A stretch of DNA of 64,000 nucleotides from Callipepla californica brunnescens (GCA_023055505.1 JALIRH010000043.1:2056001-2120000); one strand, 5' to 3'. Positions 1 through 12,550 are shown, counted from the first letter of the stretch. Notes: generated from the sequence alone by a model not told the origin. Made by a program: numbers and translations.

Positions 1-251
1 CCACTTCCCTTCTCGTGAGCTGCTAGTGGTACAGTCTTATCTCACTCCTTCTTGCCTCCCACCCTCTCTCCCCGAGCCCCAGCTGTCTAAGTCCATCCTT
101 GATCTGGAGTTGAGACACAAGCCAGGTCCTTCTCTCCCAACCTCATACACTGCTGTCCTCAAGCAGGGGCTCCTTGCCATCCGAAGCTCCAGCCTGGGGG
201 CTGTGGGTGTGGGTCTGGGCTCCGTTACTGTGTTTTTTGTGGCTGCCTGAC
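1..251. other. Last intron of the MFSD14-like gene (window edge)
   Basis: This is sequence downstream (minus sense) of the exon ending at 252, which stops at a GT donor. I see no terminal coding exon with the usual dileucine-type MFSD14 tail here, so the final exon should lie left of the window. No other feature is visible. Confidence 0.5.
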
Positions 252-3200
252 CTCAGAGTAAGGTTGTGTTCTGGAATGAACAAGGCCACCAGGAGCGACA
301 GCAAGACAGAACAAGCTCCAAACAGGAAAGGAGGCCCTGGGATAATGCTGCTCTGTAGGGAGAAACAAAGGAATGATTAACGCTGAAGGCAACGTCAGAA
401 GAAGCACCTCGAATCTGAATGATCAAAGCTGAACTGATTACCTCATCTGTTGGGTTGGCCATGTTGGGTTTGGAGGCCTTACCCAAAGTTTCCACCTCGG
501 CCATTTCATTCAATTCCACGTGGAAGAGATAGAAGACAAAGCCATAGAGAGCTGGCCCCAGGCCGTTACACAGACCCCGAATTCCAGTGATCATCCCTTG
601 CACTACACCTGGAGACAGAGAACATTTGTGATCCAAACTGCTGCTAGGATGAACTTACCCATGAGACACACAAGCAGTTGGACTTACCCTGCTGGTCAGG
701 GTCTGCGTTCCTAGACACCATGGCACTGATGGCCGGGAAGGTGATGCTAGACATGGCAGCCACAGCCCCTGCTGCCCACATCATCCTTGGAGAGAAAGGG
801 ACAGCAGTCAGGGGGCAGGCTCCCAAGGAGCTGCTCTAGACCAGCACTGCGTGTGGAGCAGCATCTCCCTCTGCTGGGGACAGAGATCTGTCACAAAGCC
901 ACAGAGGGAGAAACCAAACAAGGGCAAACTCTTACCAGGGTTGTGATCCGAAGCCGTACCAGGCAAGCTGCAGGATCTGGAAGCCTAATCCCAGCAGGAT
1001 GGTGTTCTTATTTCCTATTGAACGCATGAGAATTCCCAACACTACTGTCTGGAAGGACAAGAAAAAGTAAGCACAGAGAGATGACAACACACCGAAGGAC
1101 AAGAGAAGAAGAATCAGAGGGAACTCTTGCTGCTGTGAGACTGCTCTACCACACTCAGGCACTCCTCCATCCCAATCACATTCTCTTTGAAACCAGAGTG
1201 TCCCTTTTTATGGCAAGTGGAGCATAATCTATGATGCTTCGCAGAGCAACACAGGGCCACACCATGGTTTGTTATTCCCTGACAACAGCTACACCCAAAA
1301 GACAAGAAGGGAGCGACCACAGGTAGCTGGAAGTGGCACTGATGGTATCTGAGTAGTCACAGGGATTCTGACAAGTCATCAACACAAATTAACAGAAGTT
1401 TAGCATATTCCCACAGCCTGAGTCTTAGATCATAAGGCAGAAATTGCTTCTCACCTGAGCCAGTATAGAGAGAATTCCAACGACACCGATAAACGCTGCC
1501 ACGGTCTCTGAGGAAAAACCAATGACCTGTGAGAACACCAAAAAGAGATTTTTCAGGCAAGAGAAGTGCACCATACATCAGAAACCACTCCGTCAGCATC
1601 ACCAGCATTTACTGACAGCACTTATTTCCTTAAGCATTCATCAGCTGTACATTCCACCTCCTTAGTGGAATAAAATGCCTCCAAAGTGACCAAGAAGGTC
1701 CCACATTTATTTATTTTCTTAAGGAAAGCTGGAACACTTTACAGCTTCAGCCTTCCTAAGCTATTGGCCAGCATCAGCTTCCCATGGACGTGCAGTTTAG
1801 GGAACATTTCCAGGCTGGGTTTCTGCATTCAGAGCCTTCCCTGCTTGCAGTGCACTGACCTGTCGCAGGTACAGGAAAAAACTGGAGTACTGGCCAGCTT
1901 CAGGAAGGTAGGAGAGAAAGACAGTGATACAGATGAGCAGCACTGTGGAATCCTGACCCACTTTCCTCAAAGACTACAGAAAAGAAGAGAGGGGAAAAAA
2001 GAAAAGTTAAAAGCATTGCGCACTCTCCTGGTACACGGAAGAGTTTAAGTCACCATCTCACGTGCAAAAAGGGAACGCCTGAATAAGACCATACTTGTTT
2101 ACCCAGAACACCCCCTCTGTAAATGGCTTCAGCTCATAAATAGCAAATACCCAGCATTCCAGATGAAGATGTGAACACTGCCACAGCACGCCAGACACTG
2201 AACTACATCAACTTACACTCTGGAATGAGGAATTTCTACTCTTCAGTTTCTTGCATTTATGGCCAAGTGCTCTGAATCCCAATTTTTACTGCCAACGTCA
2301 TTCTCCAAGCAAGCAGAGGAGAGGTGAAACTCTGCAGAGCTCACCACCACAAGCAAAGCCCTAAAAAGCCAGGGATACACAAGACTTCCCCTGACAAAAT
2401 CCCACTGCTAAGTAAAGCAGCTCAGATTGCAGCAGGAGGTAGAAACCGTGGTGCACTTGGAAAGCTACGATCTCATTGCTTACTGTGCTTAAGTGGAATA
2501 CCACCACTGAGGGCTGCAGTGCAATCCAAAACTCCCAGAGCCCATCCACAATAAATTTCTGGTTCAGATATTGGCTGATGCCACCCAGAGGGACCTTGAT
2601 GAAAGGTGGGCCCATGGGTTGGGATAATCCCAGTTATGTTATGTGCACTGGGAGAACAACTCCCTGAGAGCATCCCTTCCAACCTGAGTCATTCTACGAT
2701 TCTCTGATACTTCAAACTGGCACATGTCCTCCCAGAGATGCTCCTGCTTTGAGACTTTAGATATGTAGCTACGTTAGGTAATACAGAAGCTGTTAGTTCT
2801 ACACACATGCAGTCTGCTTTCAGTTAAAACGCTGTACCTTTGCCAGCATTCATCTCCATCTTTTGTGGAATGCATCTTTCTTTTGAGAGAAAACAGCAGA
2901 ACTAAAGCACCTACAAATACCAGGAGAGTGGAGAAAAACAGCAGCAAGATTACTTACAGCAAAGGGGTCTGCTTGTTCCCAAGAGATTGGAGCTCCCCAG
3001 GAGACCGGGCGCATCTCTTCTGGCAGAGATTCTGGCACAGCCAGCAGGATGAAACCAATATCCAGCAAAGCAACACCTGAAGCTAGCACAACTACTAGTG
3101 TATCACCATAGGCTTGGGAAAGGTATGCACCGATTGCTGGGCTTGTGACCAGACTAGCAGCAAACGTGGCTGACACCTAGAAGCATAAAAGATGAATACA

Positions 3201-6200
3201 GCATCTTCTGAGCCTATTTTGTCCTCCGCAGTAGTCAAAGTATTAATTCTGCCATCTTTGAAGGAGATAACCCAGGTGGACAGGGACTCCTGTACACAGA
3301 GATGTGGCATGTCTGCTTAGTGCCATCCAGGCTGAGTTCTAGCTAAAGGCAATTAAAGCTATCCTAACAGCTCTTATTGGTTATGGTACCTTCAGTAGTT
3401 CCATAGGAAGGGCACGACCACAGGCTACTTGTATGCACACCAGCACCACGGCCTGATCTCTTTACCAGGCTGATTTGGAGGCTAAGCAACAACACAGCTG
3501 GAGTTCAGATCAGACAGAAGTTAGCTTGCTCTCTCAGTGCTCAAAGAGAAGCAAGAACAGGGAGGCTAACATCAGCAAAGCCTACATCATCTTGTAACAG
3601 GTACTGCCCTCAAGCTTGATGTCTGTAAGTCTCCCACCCTAATTTTCCAGCAGTCCTAACTGTGAGACCCCAAGACCTTCAAGAGCCAAGCCTCTTATTA
3701 AGCTCCTTACCAGGCCATACGCCGTGCTGCGTTCATGCTCCTGTGTGATATCAGCAACGTAGGCAAAAATCACAGAGAAGGTGACAGCAAAGACTCCAGA
3801 CATGGAAATGACAGCAAAATACCACCTGAAAGAGGTGTTACCAAAGGCACAGTTACAGACCAGCCACAAGGCAAAGCAAATTCAGCTGCTGAGTTACCAC
3901 CCCCCTTCCGTATCCTTCCTCCATCCCATTTCATTGCATCATAAAGCACTCAGCAACACTGAGCTGCAAGGCTTGTGGCCTATGAAGTTTTATGACTTAT
4001 TTTCCCCCTCATGTTATAGCTTATGTTTCACCAGTTGAAGCAATAAAGATTTGCTTCCTGAAACTGAACCTTCTGGAAGAACTGGACAAGAAATTAATCT
4101 CTAGGCTGGGGAAAGGCTACGTGCCCAGGCTCCTTCTCTACTGGACAGACACTTCCAGCTCGTCTCCAGAGGCAACACCAGCAAATCCTTCACTGCTGAG
4201 CTTCACATTTGCTCTTCTTCTCAGAACCACTCAGTTTTAACAAACTCACCACGGACTGATCTTCATAAGGGGAATCGGTGCACACGTGAAGAAGACAGTG
4301 AGGAGGAGGAAGGATTTCCTGCCCCAGACATCAGAGAGAGCACCAATCAGTGGGGCACTTAGAAAAGAAAGCAGACCCTAAGAAAAGACAGAAAAGTGAC
4401 CAAATTTGACTGTCAACAGCAAGAGCTTTTGAGAACAACACGTGAAGATAAAAATAAGACAACCCATTCCTGTTTCCTACAAGCAGGCAACGCTACCAAG
4501 GCGTAACAGTTCACTACACTGCTCACATTTTCAGGGAGGAAAACAAAAGCCTTCATCAGCTAGATGCTGCTAAATCATCCAGCCACTTCCATTCTCTGCA
4601 GCTGTGGTCTTGCCAGGCACACTTGTGCAGCAGGGAGTTGCCCTGCCAGTACCTAAAAAGATACTGGCACAGCTCCGTCCCATTAACATCTGCTACAGTT
4701 CTAGGGAAAGCTCTCTGAGATGGAGACAAATCAGACCTGATGAGAAACCAAAACCATTAAGCACAAATGAAACGGTTCGGTGCCTTTCAAAGCAGAGATA
4801 AGCAGGGAATAGTCCTTAAGCATAGCGGGGAGTGCCTGACTCACATGGAAGGGAACCTCTCTGATGCCATTTCTTGAGATCTTTTTCACCCAAGCCATGG
4901 CCTAGCCTCACTTCTGAGTCAGAACACCTGGCTGTTGTTTTTTTTTCCACTGCTGCTGCCTCAAATTCTGCTCTGGGAGTGCTGGTCTACTCACCAGTTC
5001 CATTCACCACAACACTCCCTACTTTCTTTGATGAGAGCCCACTAAGGTCAGTCCAATTTCAGTTCTTCTTCCCGATCAGTTCACATATCACTGTTCTCTC
5101 GCTTTGTTATTCTCCACAGTTTGGTTGCATGGCTGATATCATAACGATTTAGCATGCTTCCAGCTGAAACACAGCTGTTACAGCTCCAAACAGGCACCAA
5201 CAACACTGTTAATACTGCTCAGCAAGGTCAACTACACAAACCTCCCCATTTCTTATGTCCTATCAATCCTTTTCCATCAGGCTTGCTAGCGAGCAACCCA
5301 ACATCAAATATGAACATCACATAGTGGCTGACATCAGCAAACAGCACAGTTTGCCACTTCCTGCTCTGAACTCAGACTCCAGTGACAGAGAGGTTACTGG
5401 TTAGACTTCATTACGTGCACCCATGAGAGCAGAAGGGATGCCCCTTACCTTGACTCCGTGAATCAGACCATTCATCAAGAACGTATGCTGAGGAAAAGTC
5501 TGGTGTAACACCTGCAGGAGGAAAAATAAGAATACAAGATGCTAGCAGCTTAACAGGGTTTCCATTCCTGCAGGCAACTGGTGGCTATAGCTGCCTCTGA
5601 GCACACAACACGGGGAGAAAATGGGAAGGACATCAGCATCCCCAAGGCAAACCCTCAGCTCCAAGAGGCAGCGATCCCGAGGATGCTCACTCACCGTCAG
5701 CATCGGAGTGGTCAATAAACCCCAGGCAAAGAACTCCAGGAAAATCACCACCACCGCGTGGTACACGCTGGGCTCTCCAATCCCCTGTCGCTGCAAAACA
5801 AAGCTCCTAATTAAAAAGGTATGCATGTCCTGCTCTGGGATAAATACATTAGGTTGGGAGCTGAAGTGGCGACTCTGACTGAAGCAGTCCCTCCTGCATC
5901 ACCCACCCCTCTGGGCCTACCAATCCTACAGAGCCAGTTGGTTTCTTTCTTTCCTTCCCCTTCTAAGAACTACCATCCTCAACACCTTTAACCCTTCCCC
6001 ACAGAGAACTGAGCGCACCATCCTTTCAACCCTCACCTTAAGAGCTTTGATGTGGACCCCCTCTGCCTATTTTGACAGCAGTGCATGCAACACCTCAGAG
6101 AAAAGGCTCTACAAGTTTGGAGAGGCAGCTTTGGTCCCCAGTGCTGACTCCACGTGCCCAGCACGATGGAAAAGGCAAATCCTTTACATCAGCTTCACAA

Positions 6201-7332
6201 AAATAAAAAGCCCTGAAGAGCTTGCTCCTCTTATTTTAATGAACCATTTCTCCCAGCACTTCTAGGGCAGCATTTGTTCAGCTGCCTGCCCAGGAGGTTA
6301 TCTCCTGCCGCACAGGACACGCTTGCAAAGTCACGAGCTCGCAAGTAAAAGAAATCACGAGGAACCAGAGGGAAAACTTCAGTCGAATTACATCAGAGAA
6401 CTGCACAGACCAAACATTCAGTAGCCAAGCACTGAGCCCAGAGGGACCCGACCCTGCCCTGGGGGAGACCGTGGCACACAGCAGTGCTACTGTGCATAAG
6501 CGAGATGACTTCTCACTGCAGAGGAAGAAGGCCCAGGGTGGCACGAACCCACCTTGCTCTGCCTGCCTAACGGTTCCCCTGCAGAAGACAGCAGCCCTCT
6601 CTCGCTTTCATCACCCCTCCCCGTGCTCTTTCAACCATCAAATGTTTCTATCACAACCGAAACAGAATTTACAGCCCGTCTCATTACACAGCACGTGCAG
6701 AACCCGTTCACAGCTTCCACCCATCATTCATCTCACGGCATTAGGTTCCTTAATGGAGGAGAGCTAACCTCTGGAGTCCCCCCGCAAGGCAGCTCCCCTC
6801 GAGGATGCACAGCTACAAAACACCCCGATGCCAAAGAGAACGCCAAGAGCCCACGACGCAGACCAGAGAGCAGCAGCGTGGGACGAGCTCTCCACCACCT
6901 CACACCCCACGCGTGTGCCTGCTCCCGAGCCTCCACACAGCCGCAACCAGCACTCCACAGCAGCGATGCCCGCATCTCCACACGGCGCTGCTCAGTGCTC
7001 TCGGAACAAACCAACGTTTCGCAGCACCGTCATCCCAAAACCCCCACGCGCACCCACGGCAACAGAACCCCCGTGGGGTCAGAGGAGCAGCCGCGTCCGG
7101 ACGGCCTAACCTAACCCTAACCCTAACCCTAACCCTAACCCCTCCCCCCCCATACCCCACACAGCGGGATCCGGTGCCGCCGGTCTGCGGACGCGTGACA
7201 CGAACGAAGTCCGAGCCCTCCCCCATCTTTCCCCCCCTCCCCACTCACGCCGGCCCCGTCCCGTATGACGATCTTCTTGGCCAGCAGCACGCTGCGGTTC
7301 AGCCGCTTCTTCTTCTTCTTCTCGCCGGTCAT
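252..7332 (-). CDS. MFSD14: MFSD14 (HIAT1-like) major facilitator transporter, 3' end cut off
   Basis: Twelve-helix major facilitator superfamily protein of the hippocampus-abundant-transcript family, an orphan solute carrier of intracellular membranes. Coding exons in gene order: 7332-7249, 5790-5695, 5511-5449, 4377-4250, 3825-3711, 3176-2958, 1973-1860, 1526-1455, 1048-936, 785-688, 608-442, 352-252. All have GT/AG borders and the phases join, giving about 456 residues without a stop. The start gives MTGEKKKKKRLNRS, the Lys-rich cytosolic N-terminus typical of MFSD14A. The MFS signature GALSDVWGRK lies between helices 2 and 3, and ADITQEHERS and GLGFQILQLAWYGFGS are family hallmarks. Residues mix those I remember from MFSD14A (KSFLLLTVFFTCAPIP) and MFSD14B (LLTTPMLTV, HERSTAYG, RQVIGF), so it may be a third paralogue. 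The last exon is missing because the window ends. Confidence 0.92.
2540..2712 (+). mobile_element. CR1 LINE 3' fragment
   Basis: The segment around 2610-2665 (GGGATAATCCCAG, then ACTGGGAGAACAACTCC and GAGAGCA) resembles the region near the CR1 3' end. It is followed by CATCCCTTCCAACCTGAGTC and a diverged ATTCTACGATTCT terminus. The element is old, internally deleted, and sits in an intron of the MFSD14-like gene on the opposite strand. Confidence 0.65.
7105..7143 (-). repeat. Interstitial telomeric repeat (TTAGGG on minus strand)
   Basis: About six perfect or near-perfect CCCTAA hexamers on the plus strand. They lie in intron 1 of the MFSD14-like gene, roughly 105 bp past the 5' splice site, so the pre-mRNA carries G-rich UUAGGG repeats. 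Unique genes lie on both sides, so this is interstitial and not a chromosome end. Confidence 0.95.
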
Positions 7333-7760
7333 GGCGCCGTCAGGCCGCTGCCGTTCTCCGGCCTCCGCGGCTGCCCCATCCTCCCTGCGGAGGGCACCGC
7401 CGAGCACCGGCCCGGCCCCGCGCCCCACGCGTGGGGTCGGAACGGGGGGAACCCGGGGCGGATGGAGCGGGGGAACGAGGGAGGGGGGGCGGCCCCTCCC
7501 GCCCCGCGGCCGCGCCCCCGTCGCCCGGACGATGGCGTTCCGGTCACTTCCGGCGCCCCTCAGTCGCGCGTCGAGCTGTCGAATCCCATTGGCTGCTCCG
7601 CTCTCCTGCCTGCCCGCCCATTGGTTGGAAGGGGAGGAGGGGCGGTGCCTCGCGGTTCCCTGGAGCGCGTTGTGACGTCACGCGGCGTGCGCGGGGCGCG
7701 GTGGGACGCGCTGGGGCGCGCAATTAAGCGGGGCTAATTAACGCCGCGGGGTCGGGCTCC
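7333..7760 (-). promoter_or_regulatory. CpG-island promoter of the MFSD14-like gene
   Basis: A dense CpG tract immediately upstream of the start codon. In the gene's sense it has an ETS-type CCGGAAGT (7546-7553), two CCAAT boxes (7588-7592 and 7620-7624) and a palindromic CRE TGACGTCA (7673-7680). There is no TATA box next to the start. The arrangement fits a broadly expressed TATA-less promoter; the start site itself cannot be placed by eye. Confidence 0.75.
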
Positions 7761-7873
7761 GCGCTGGGATCTTATCGGGCTGGCAGGAGGAGCCCGGCGC
7801 GGCCGCAGCTCGAGCGCTGAGCGGGGGTTCAGCACTGAGCTCCTGGGGTGCACCAAGTCAGAGAATGGCAGCG

Positions 7874-8313
7874 GGGTTGAGTTGGGTTGAGTTGGGTTGG
7901 GTTGGGTTGAGTTGAGTTGGGTTGGGTTGAGTTGGGTTGAGTTGGATTGAGTTGGATTGAGTTGGGTTGGGTTGGGGTTAGGGTTGAGTTGGGTTGGGTT
8001 GAGTTGAGTTGGGTTGGGTTGAGTTGGGTTGAGTTGGATTGAGTTGGATTGAGTTGAGTTGGGTTGGGTTGGGGTTAGGGTTGAGTTGGGTTGGGTTGGG
8101 TTGAGTTGAGTTGGGTTGGGTTGGGTTGAGTTGGGTTGGGTTGAGTTGGATTGAGTTGGATTGAGTTGAGTTGGGTTGGGTTGGGGTTAGGGTTGGGTTG
8201 GGTTGAGTTGGGTTGGGTTGAGTTGAGTTGGGTTGGGTTGAGTTGGGTTGGGTTGAGTTGAGTTGGGTTGGGTTGATTTGGGTTGATTTGGGTTGGGTTG
8301 GGTTGGGTTGGGG
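7874..8313 (+). repeat. Pentanucleotide (GTTGG/GTTGA) telomere-like satellite
   Basis: About 440 bp of 5-bp units alternating GTTGG, GTTGA and GGATT-type variants. GGGGTTAGGG occurs at 7974, 8071 and 8183, suggesting a higher-order period of about 100-110 bp. It lies some 540 bp upstream of the MFSD14-like start codon, with the G-rich strand on plus. The open frames through it encode only pentamer-driven peptides and are not genes. Confidence 0.95.
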
Positions 8314-11300
8314 GGACCCTCACCCCTCCATCCCTCCGTGGGCTGAGTGCCCCCCACCAGCTTGGGCTGTCCATGGGCACCGCAGCTCCAAGCAGTGCTG
8401 GGACCTCACTGCCTCAGCGTAAAGGATTTCCCTCTCTCGTCCAGTCTGAAATTCATTGTTGAGCTTAAAACCGTCCCTTCGTGTCCTGTTGTTGTCAGAC
8501 AACCGTGTCCTGATGTTTCCCTACACCTCCAGGACCACCGTGTGGGTTCCTTCTGCCTCGGGAGATGGTGGTTTTGCAGCCCCGGGCTCTGCCTTGCTTT
8601 GCTCAGGGGGTCGGAGCAAATTTGTGCCCCAATTGCTGCAGCCCCTGTGAAAGAGTACCCCATCCCCACCTTAAAGACACAGATGGGCTGAAACCAAACG
8701 GAGCCCCGGGCAGGCGAGGGACCAAGGGACATTTTGTAGGTGACCTGACCCGAGTGCTGCAGGCCCAGCACACAGCACAGGGCCCAGCAGGAGCACGGTG
8801 CAGCCCCACAGCCCTGAGCAGCTCTCCTGTTTCACCATGCTTGCTTTTATGTGCCTTGATGTGTCAGCGCTCGGGGGACTAAGGTTTCAGGGAGGGCTCC
8901 TCTCTGCCGGCACAGCTTCTCTGCTTCTTTCAGTAGAGCCAAAGGGAAAGCTTGCATCCTTTCTCAGGTGGGGAAAGCAAGGTAACAGCAGACAGGTACC
9001 TTCCCAGCAGGACCCCAGCCCCCTCACCCCAAACCCACCCACCACTATGGCAGCCATGTCCCTGGGCTCAGCACTCCGCTCACTTCAGCGACACTGCTGG
9101 CATGTGTGTGTCCCCTCTCCTAATTAATGCTTCACGGATTGGAGAGTCCTTGATGTTAATTCCCCTCATGCAGTGCCAGAGGTGTAAGGAGATTCATTAG
9201 GTACCGTTTAGAAAAGTTATGCACATGGAGAGCGTCAGGGTGGGAGGTCAGAGCTGCTTCCCCTCGCCTCCCACTCCTTGTCCACCCCTGACTCCGTGGT
9301 TCTGGGTGGAGCAGAGCCACGTGTGTTAGGGCCACAGGAGCCTCTTGCAGTATCTCAGCTAGAAATGTGATGGGCTGCAGCCTGGAAAGACATGGAATTC
9401 AGCCCTGGCTGTTCTGAGGCTGTTCTGTGGCTGGACATGGTGAGCTGGATGCCCTGGGGGGTCCCACGGCAGGACCTTCCCCGTGGGGGGTGACATAGGC
9501 TGGTTTCTTTAACAACAGGGATCAGAATATTAGTTTAAGGATCAATCTATTCGTTTAGCAAAAGGAATCAGTGGGTGCTAATTCTAAAACGTTCCATTTC
9601 AGCTTTGCTTGCTGGGTGAGCAGCCTTGTTTTCTTTTAATTCTCTCTCCCTGAGAGGGCACACTTGTTTGTCAAGTCGCCCAGTCTGTATTGAGGAATAA
9701 AGGAATGCTGCTTTCTAACACTGCATTGGGGTTAGGGAGTTTTCTTCCCGGATGACAAGATGCTCTGTGGTGCCAACAGAGCGCCTGAGGCTGTGATCTT
9801 TATCCCTGGAAGCTTTCCTTCCACTAATGATTAAAAGAAAATGAGGAAGGGGGGAGGGCAGGGAAGCCCTTGCTGCGAAGCTAGCTCTCCAGAGCCTGAA
9901 ACCAGCTGCTAATGAGATGAAAATAATCCATCAGGGACCTGTGCAGGACTGGGGAGCAGCCTGCGGGAGCTGGCAGTCGTGCAGAAACAGCGTGGGGGAT
10001 GTGGAGGGATGGCTGGGGGGGAGGGCAGGCAACCAAAAGTAAAGGCTGTGAGACAGACATCTGCGCCCAGAACTGCTCAGGACACAAAAAGTTACCTGGC
10101 GGGTGTATGAAGGGGAGATACTGGCTTGGTGACTCTCTTGTGGGTTCTGCTTCCTTGGAGGAATAAAGGGAGATGGACTTGGTCAACTACCATATGAAGA
10201 ATGAGAACCTGGCAGCAGGGAGGGGAGCTGGGACTAGGAGATACGAGGGCTCGTTTTTCTTACAGGATGCACTTCTGCTTGCAGCAATGATGAAATAAAA
10301 CGCTGCTCTCTGAGATCCTTGCCTGTGCCTCATCATTGGCTTTGTGAGTGTTTCTCACATGCGGGATAAAATGATGGGGCCAAAAGCTGCCCGCCCCAGG
10401 CAGGGTCTGCAGGGTCCAACCCTAACCCCGGGTCCAGGCTGGATCTGGCCAGGGGAGCTTGCAGGAGCCCAGCTGGTTCCAGCACTTTGCAGTGGTCTGA
10501 AAACCAAAACAAGAAGGGCAGAGAGAGGCTGAGAGAAGAGGTTCCTAATATGGCAACAGCAAATGTATGTAATTCTATTACCCTGATTTATCGATTGCAC
10601 TTAGAGCGATTACTGGCTTTCACCCCCATCATCTGCCAGGGAGCAGGAGACAGTGAAAAGAAGGCGAGATAAAGGCGGCTGTGCATTGCCCAGGGCACTG
10701 CGGGCCCCCAGGGAGGCTCTGGTTCTGTCTGTGGGGCAGAGACCTGACCCCTCTGCAGCAGAGCATCCCGCTCACCCTTCTAAAGATGCTCAGCTGAAAG
10801 TGGAAAGGCAGAAAAAGAAAGAACAGCACCCGAGGGAGGACTGGAGGTGAGGAGGTGGCTCTGGGCTTGGTCCCCAGTGTGTGAGTCACGCCGGGTGCCC
10901 CCACGCTGGGTTTGATGCCTCTCTGCCCCTCTGTTCTGAGAGTGGATGCTGTGGGAGGACGCCAGGCTTGGCAAGAGGTCCGAGTCCTTTTCTGTGGCTG
11001 AGAAGGGAAAAAAAAAAGCAGCAGCCCCAGGGTTGGAGGAGGGGAGTGTGACACGATCGTTTTGAGGTCAGAAAGTCCCTTTAAGTCCCCCCCCCCCACA
11101 CACACACACTTTCTTCTTGCCTGCTTGCTGCAGAGACTGGCAAAGCAGCAAGAAAATGATTGTGCTTTTTACTGCCTGAGCCCTCCAGGCAGATATAAAC
11201 AAGTGGGAGCCAGACAAAATCAGAGTGGACAAGACCACTGGGTTGGGAGGCACGGAAATAAGCCAGCCTCGTTGCGCAGCAAAGCCCCCCGCAACCCCCC

Positions 11301-11629
11301 CACCTCCTGAGCAGCCCCAGGCACCCTGCAAATGCTTCCTGATGATGGAGTGGTATTAAAATGGAGAAAATGTCCTTTTTGCAGGTGAAGGCAGCGGCCA
11401 GAGGCTGCTGGCCCCTTCCAGAAGCTTCCTGCTCACCCCTGGGAGCATCCCGGGGCCAAGCCATACCTGGGGCTCCCTCTGTCAGCACAGACACCCCGTG
11501 TTGTGCTGGAAAGAGCTCCTCCAACCTCACCCTCGGGTACCCCCGAATCGGAGCAGGGACCACAGTTGGCTCTTTTGGGGCTCCCACCGTTGGAAGCATC
11601 CCAGAAGGGAGAGCAGCTGGGGTGGTTCG
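8314..11629. other. Intergenic, MFSD14-like gene to SHC2
   Basis: No recognisable coding exon on either strand. AT-richer stretches at 9515-9720 and 10540-10640 stand out from the GC-rich background and could be conserved regulatory DNA, but this is judged on composition only. A C-run followed by (CA)n lies at about 11089-11109. Confidence 0.5.
9515..9720. promoter_or_regulatory. AT-rich candidate regulatory element
   Basis: An AT-rich island in GC-rich intergenic DNA with several ATTAG, TTTAAG and TAATTCTAAAA-like words and no open frame. Base composition is the only evidence. It could equally be neutral sequence. Confidence 0.2.
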
Positions 11630-12305
11630 GGGTCGGGTGATGCCAGGGGGTGCCAGGTCGGGGGGGCTGGGTGATGCCGAGTGATCTCGGGGTTGGGTGA
11701 TGCTGGGGGGACTCGGGGCTGGGTGATGGATGATCTCAGGGGTGGGTGATGCCAGGGGTGTCGGGTCAGGGGGAACTGGGTGATGCCGGGTGATCTGAGG
11801 GCTGGGTGATGCTGGGGGGCTCGGGGCTGGGTGATGGATGATCTCAGGGGTGGGTGATGCCAGGGGGTGCTGGGAGGGGGAGGGGGGGCTGGGTGTTGCC
11901 GGGTGATCTCAGGGCTGGGTGATGCTGGGGTGCTCAGGGCTGGGTGATGCTGTGTGATCTCAGGGCTGGGTGATGCCAGGGGGTGCCGGGTCGGGGGGGC
12001 TGAGTGATGCTGGGTGATCTGAGGGCTGGGTGATGCTGGGGGGACTCGGGGCTGGGTGATGGATGATCTCGGGGCTGGGTGATACTGGGGGGGCTCGGGG
12101 CTGGGTGATGGATGATCTCGGGGCTGGGTGATGCTGGGGGGCTCAGGGGTGGCTGATGCCAGGGGGTGTCGGGGGGGGGGGGGAACCTGGGTGATGCCGG
12201 GTGATCTCGGGGCTGGGTGATGCTGGGGGGCTCAGGGCTGGGTGATGGATGATCTCAGGGGTGGGTGATGCCAGGAGGTGTCGGGGGAGGGGGGGCTGGG
12301 TGATG
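11630..12305 (+). repeat. GC-rich minisatellite upstream of SHC2
   Basis: Irregular tandem repeats built from GGGCTGGGTGATG modules alternating with GATGATCTC, CCAGGGGGTG and GGGGGCTCGG words. Modules of roughly 20-35 bp are combined into longer units, about 20 modules in all. It ends at the edge of the SHC2 CpG island and has G-quadruplex potential on the plus strand. Confidence 0.9.
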
Positions 12306-12550
12306 CTGAGCTGTGCCAGGGGAGCTCGGGGTGCCGGCGGAGCCGTGCGGCCGGCGAAGGCGGGGGTTGCGGGGCCGGAGCGGGCGAGAGGCGGGGATGC
12401 TCGAGCAGCCGGGAGGGGCCGGGGCGGGCGGCGGAGCTCTCACACCATGACATCAGCGCTGCGCGGCCCCGGGGGAGCGGGTGGGGGGCGGGAGCCGGCG
12501 CGGCAGCGGAACGGGAGCGGGAGCGTTCGGCTCGGCCGGGGCTGCGGGGC
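12306..12550 (+). promoter_or_regulatory. SHC2: SHC2 CpG island and 5' UTR
   Basis: Very GC- and CpG-rich tract running straight into the SHC2 start codon. No TATA box is visible. The open frame continues upstream of the chosen ATG, but that part is minisatellite-like and unlike the family. Confidence 0.6.

Noticed and set aside
7105..7143. Chromosome end
   Set aside because: Transporter exons continue on both sides, so the telomeric tract is interstitial.
6554..7737. Plus-strand frames of 186 and 310 codons over the MFSD14-like promoter
   Set aside because: They run antisense through exon 1, the telomere tract and the CpG island; composition artefacts.
7874..8380. Open frames of about 60-100 codons in the pentamer array (Gly-Trp-Val-Glu-Leu or Asn-Pro-Thr-Gln repeats)
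   Set aside because: They are produced by a stop-free 5-bp repeat with no splice or start context; not proteins.
12278..12550. Upstream extension of the SHC2 reading frame
   Set aside because: The in-frame upstream part derives from minisatellite and CpG 5' UTR; the CH2-type [10 protein letters not shown] start is the family start.
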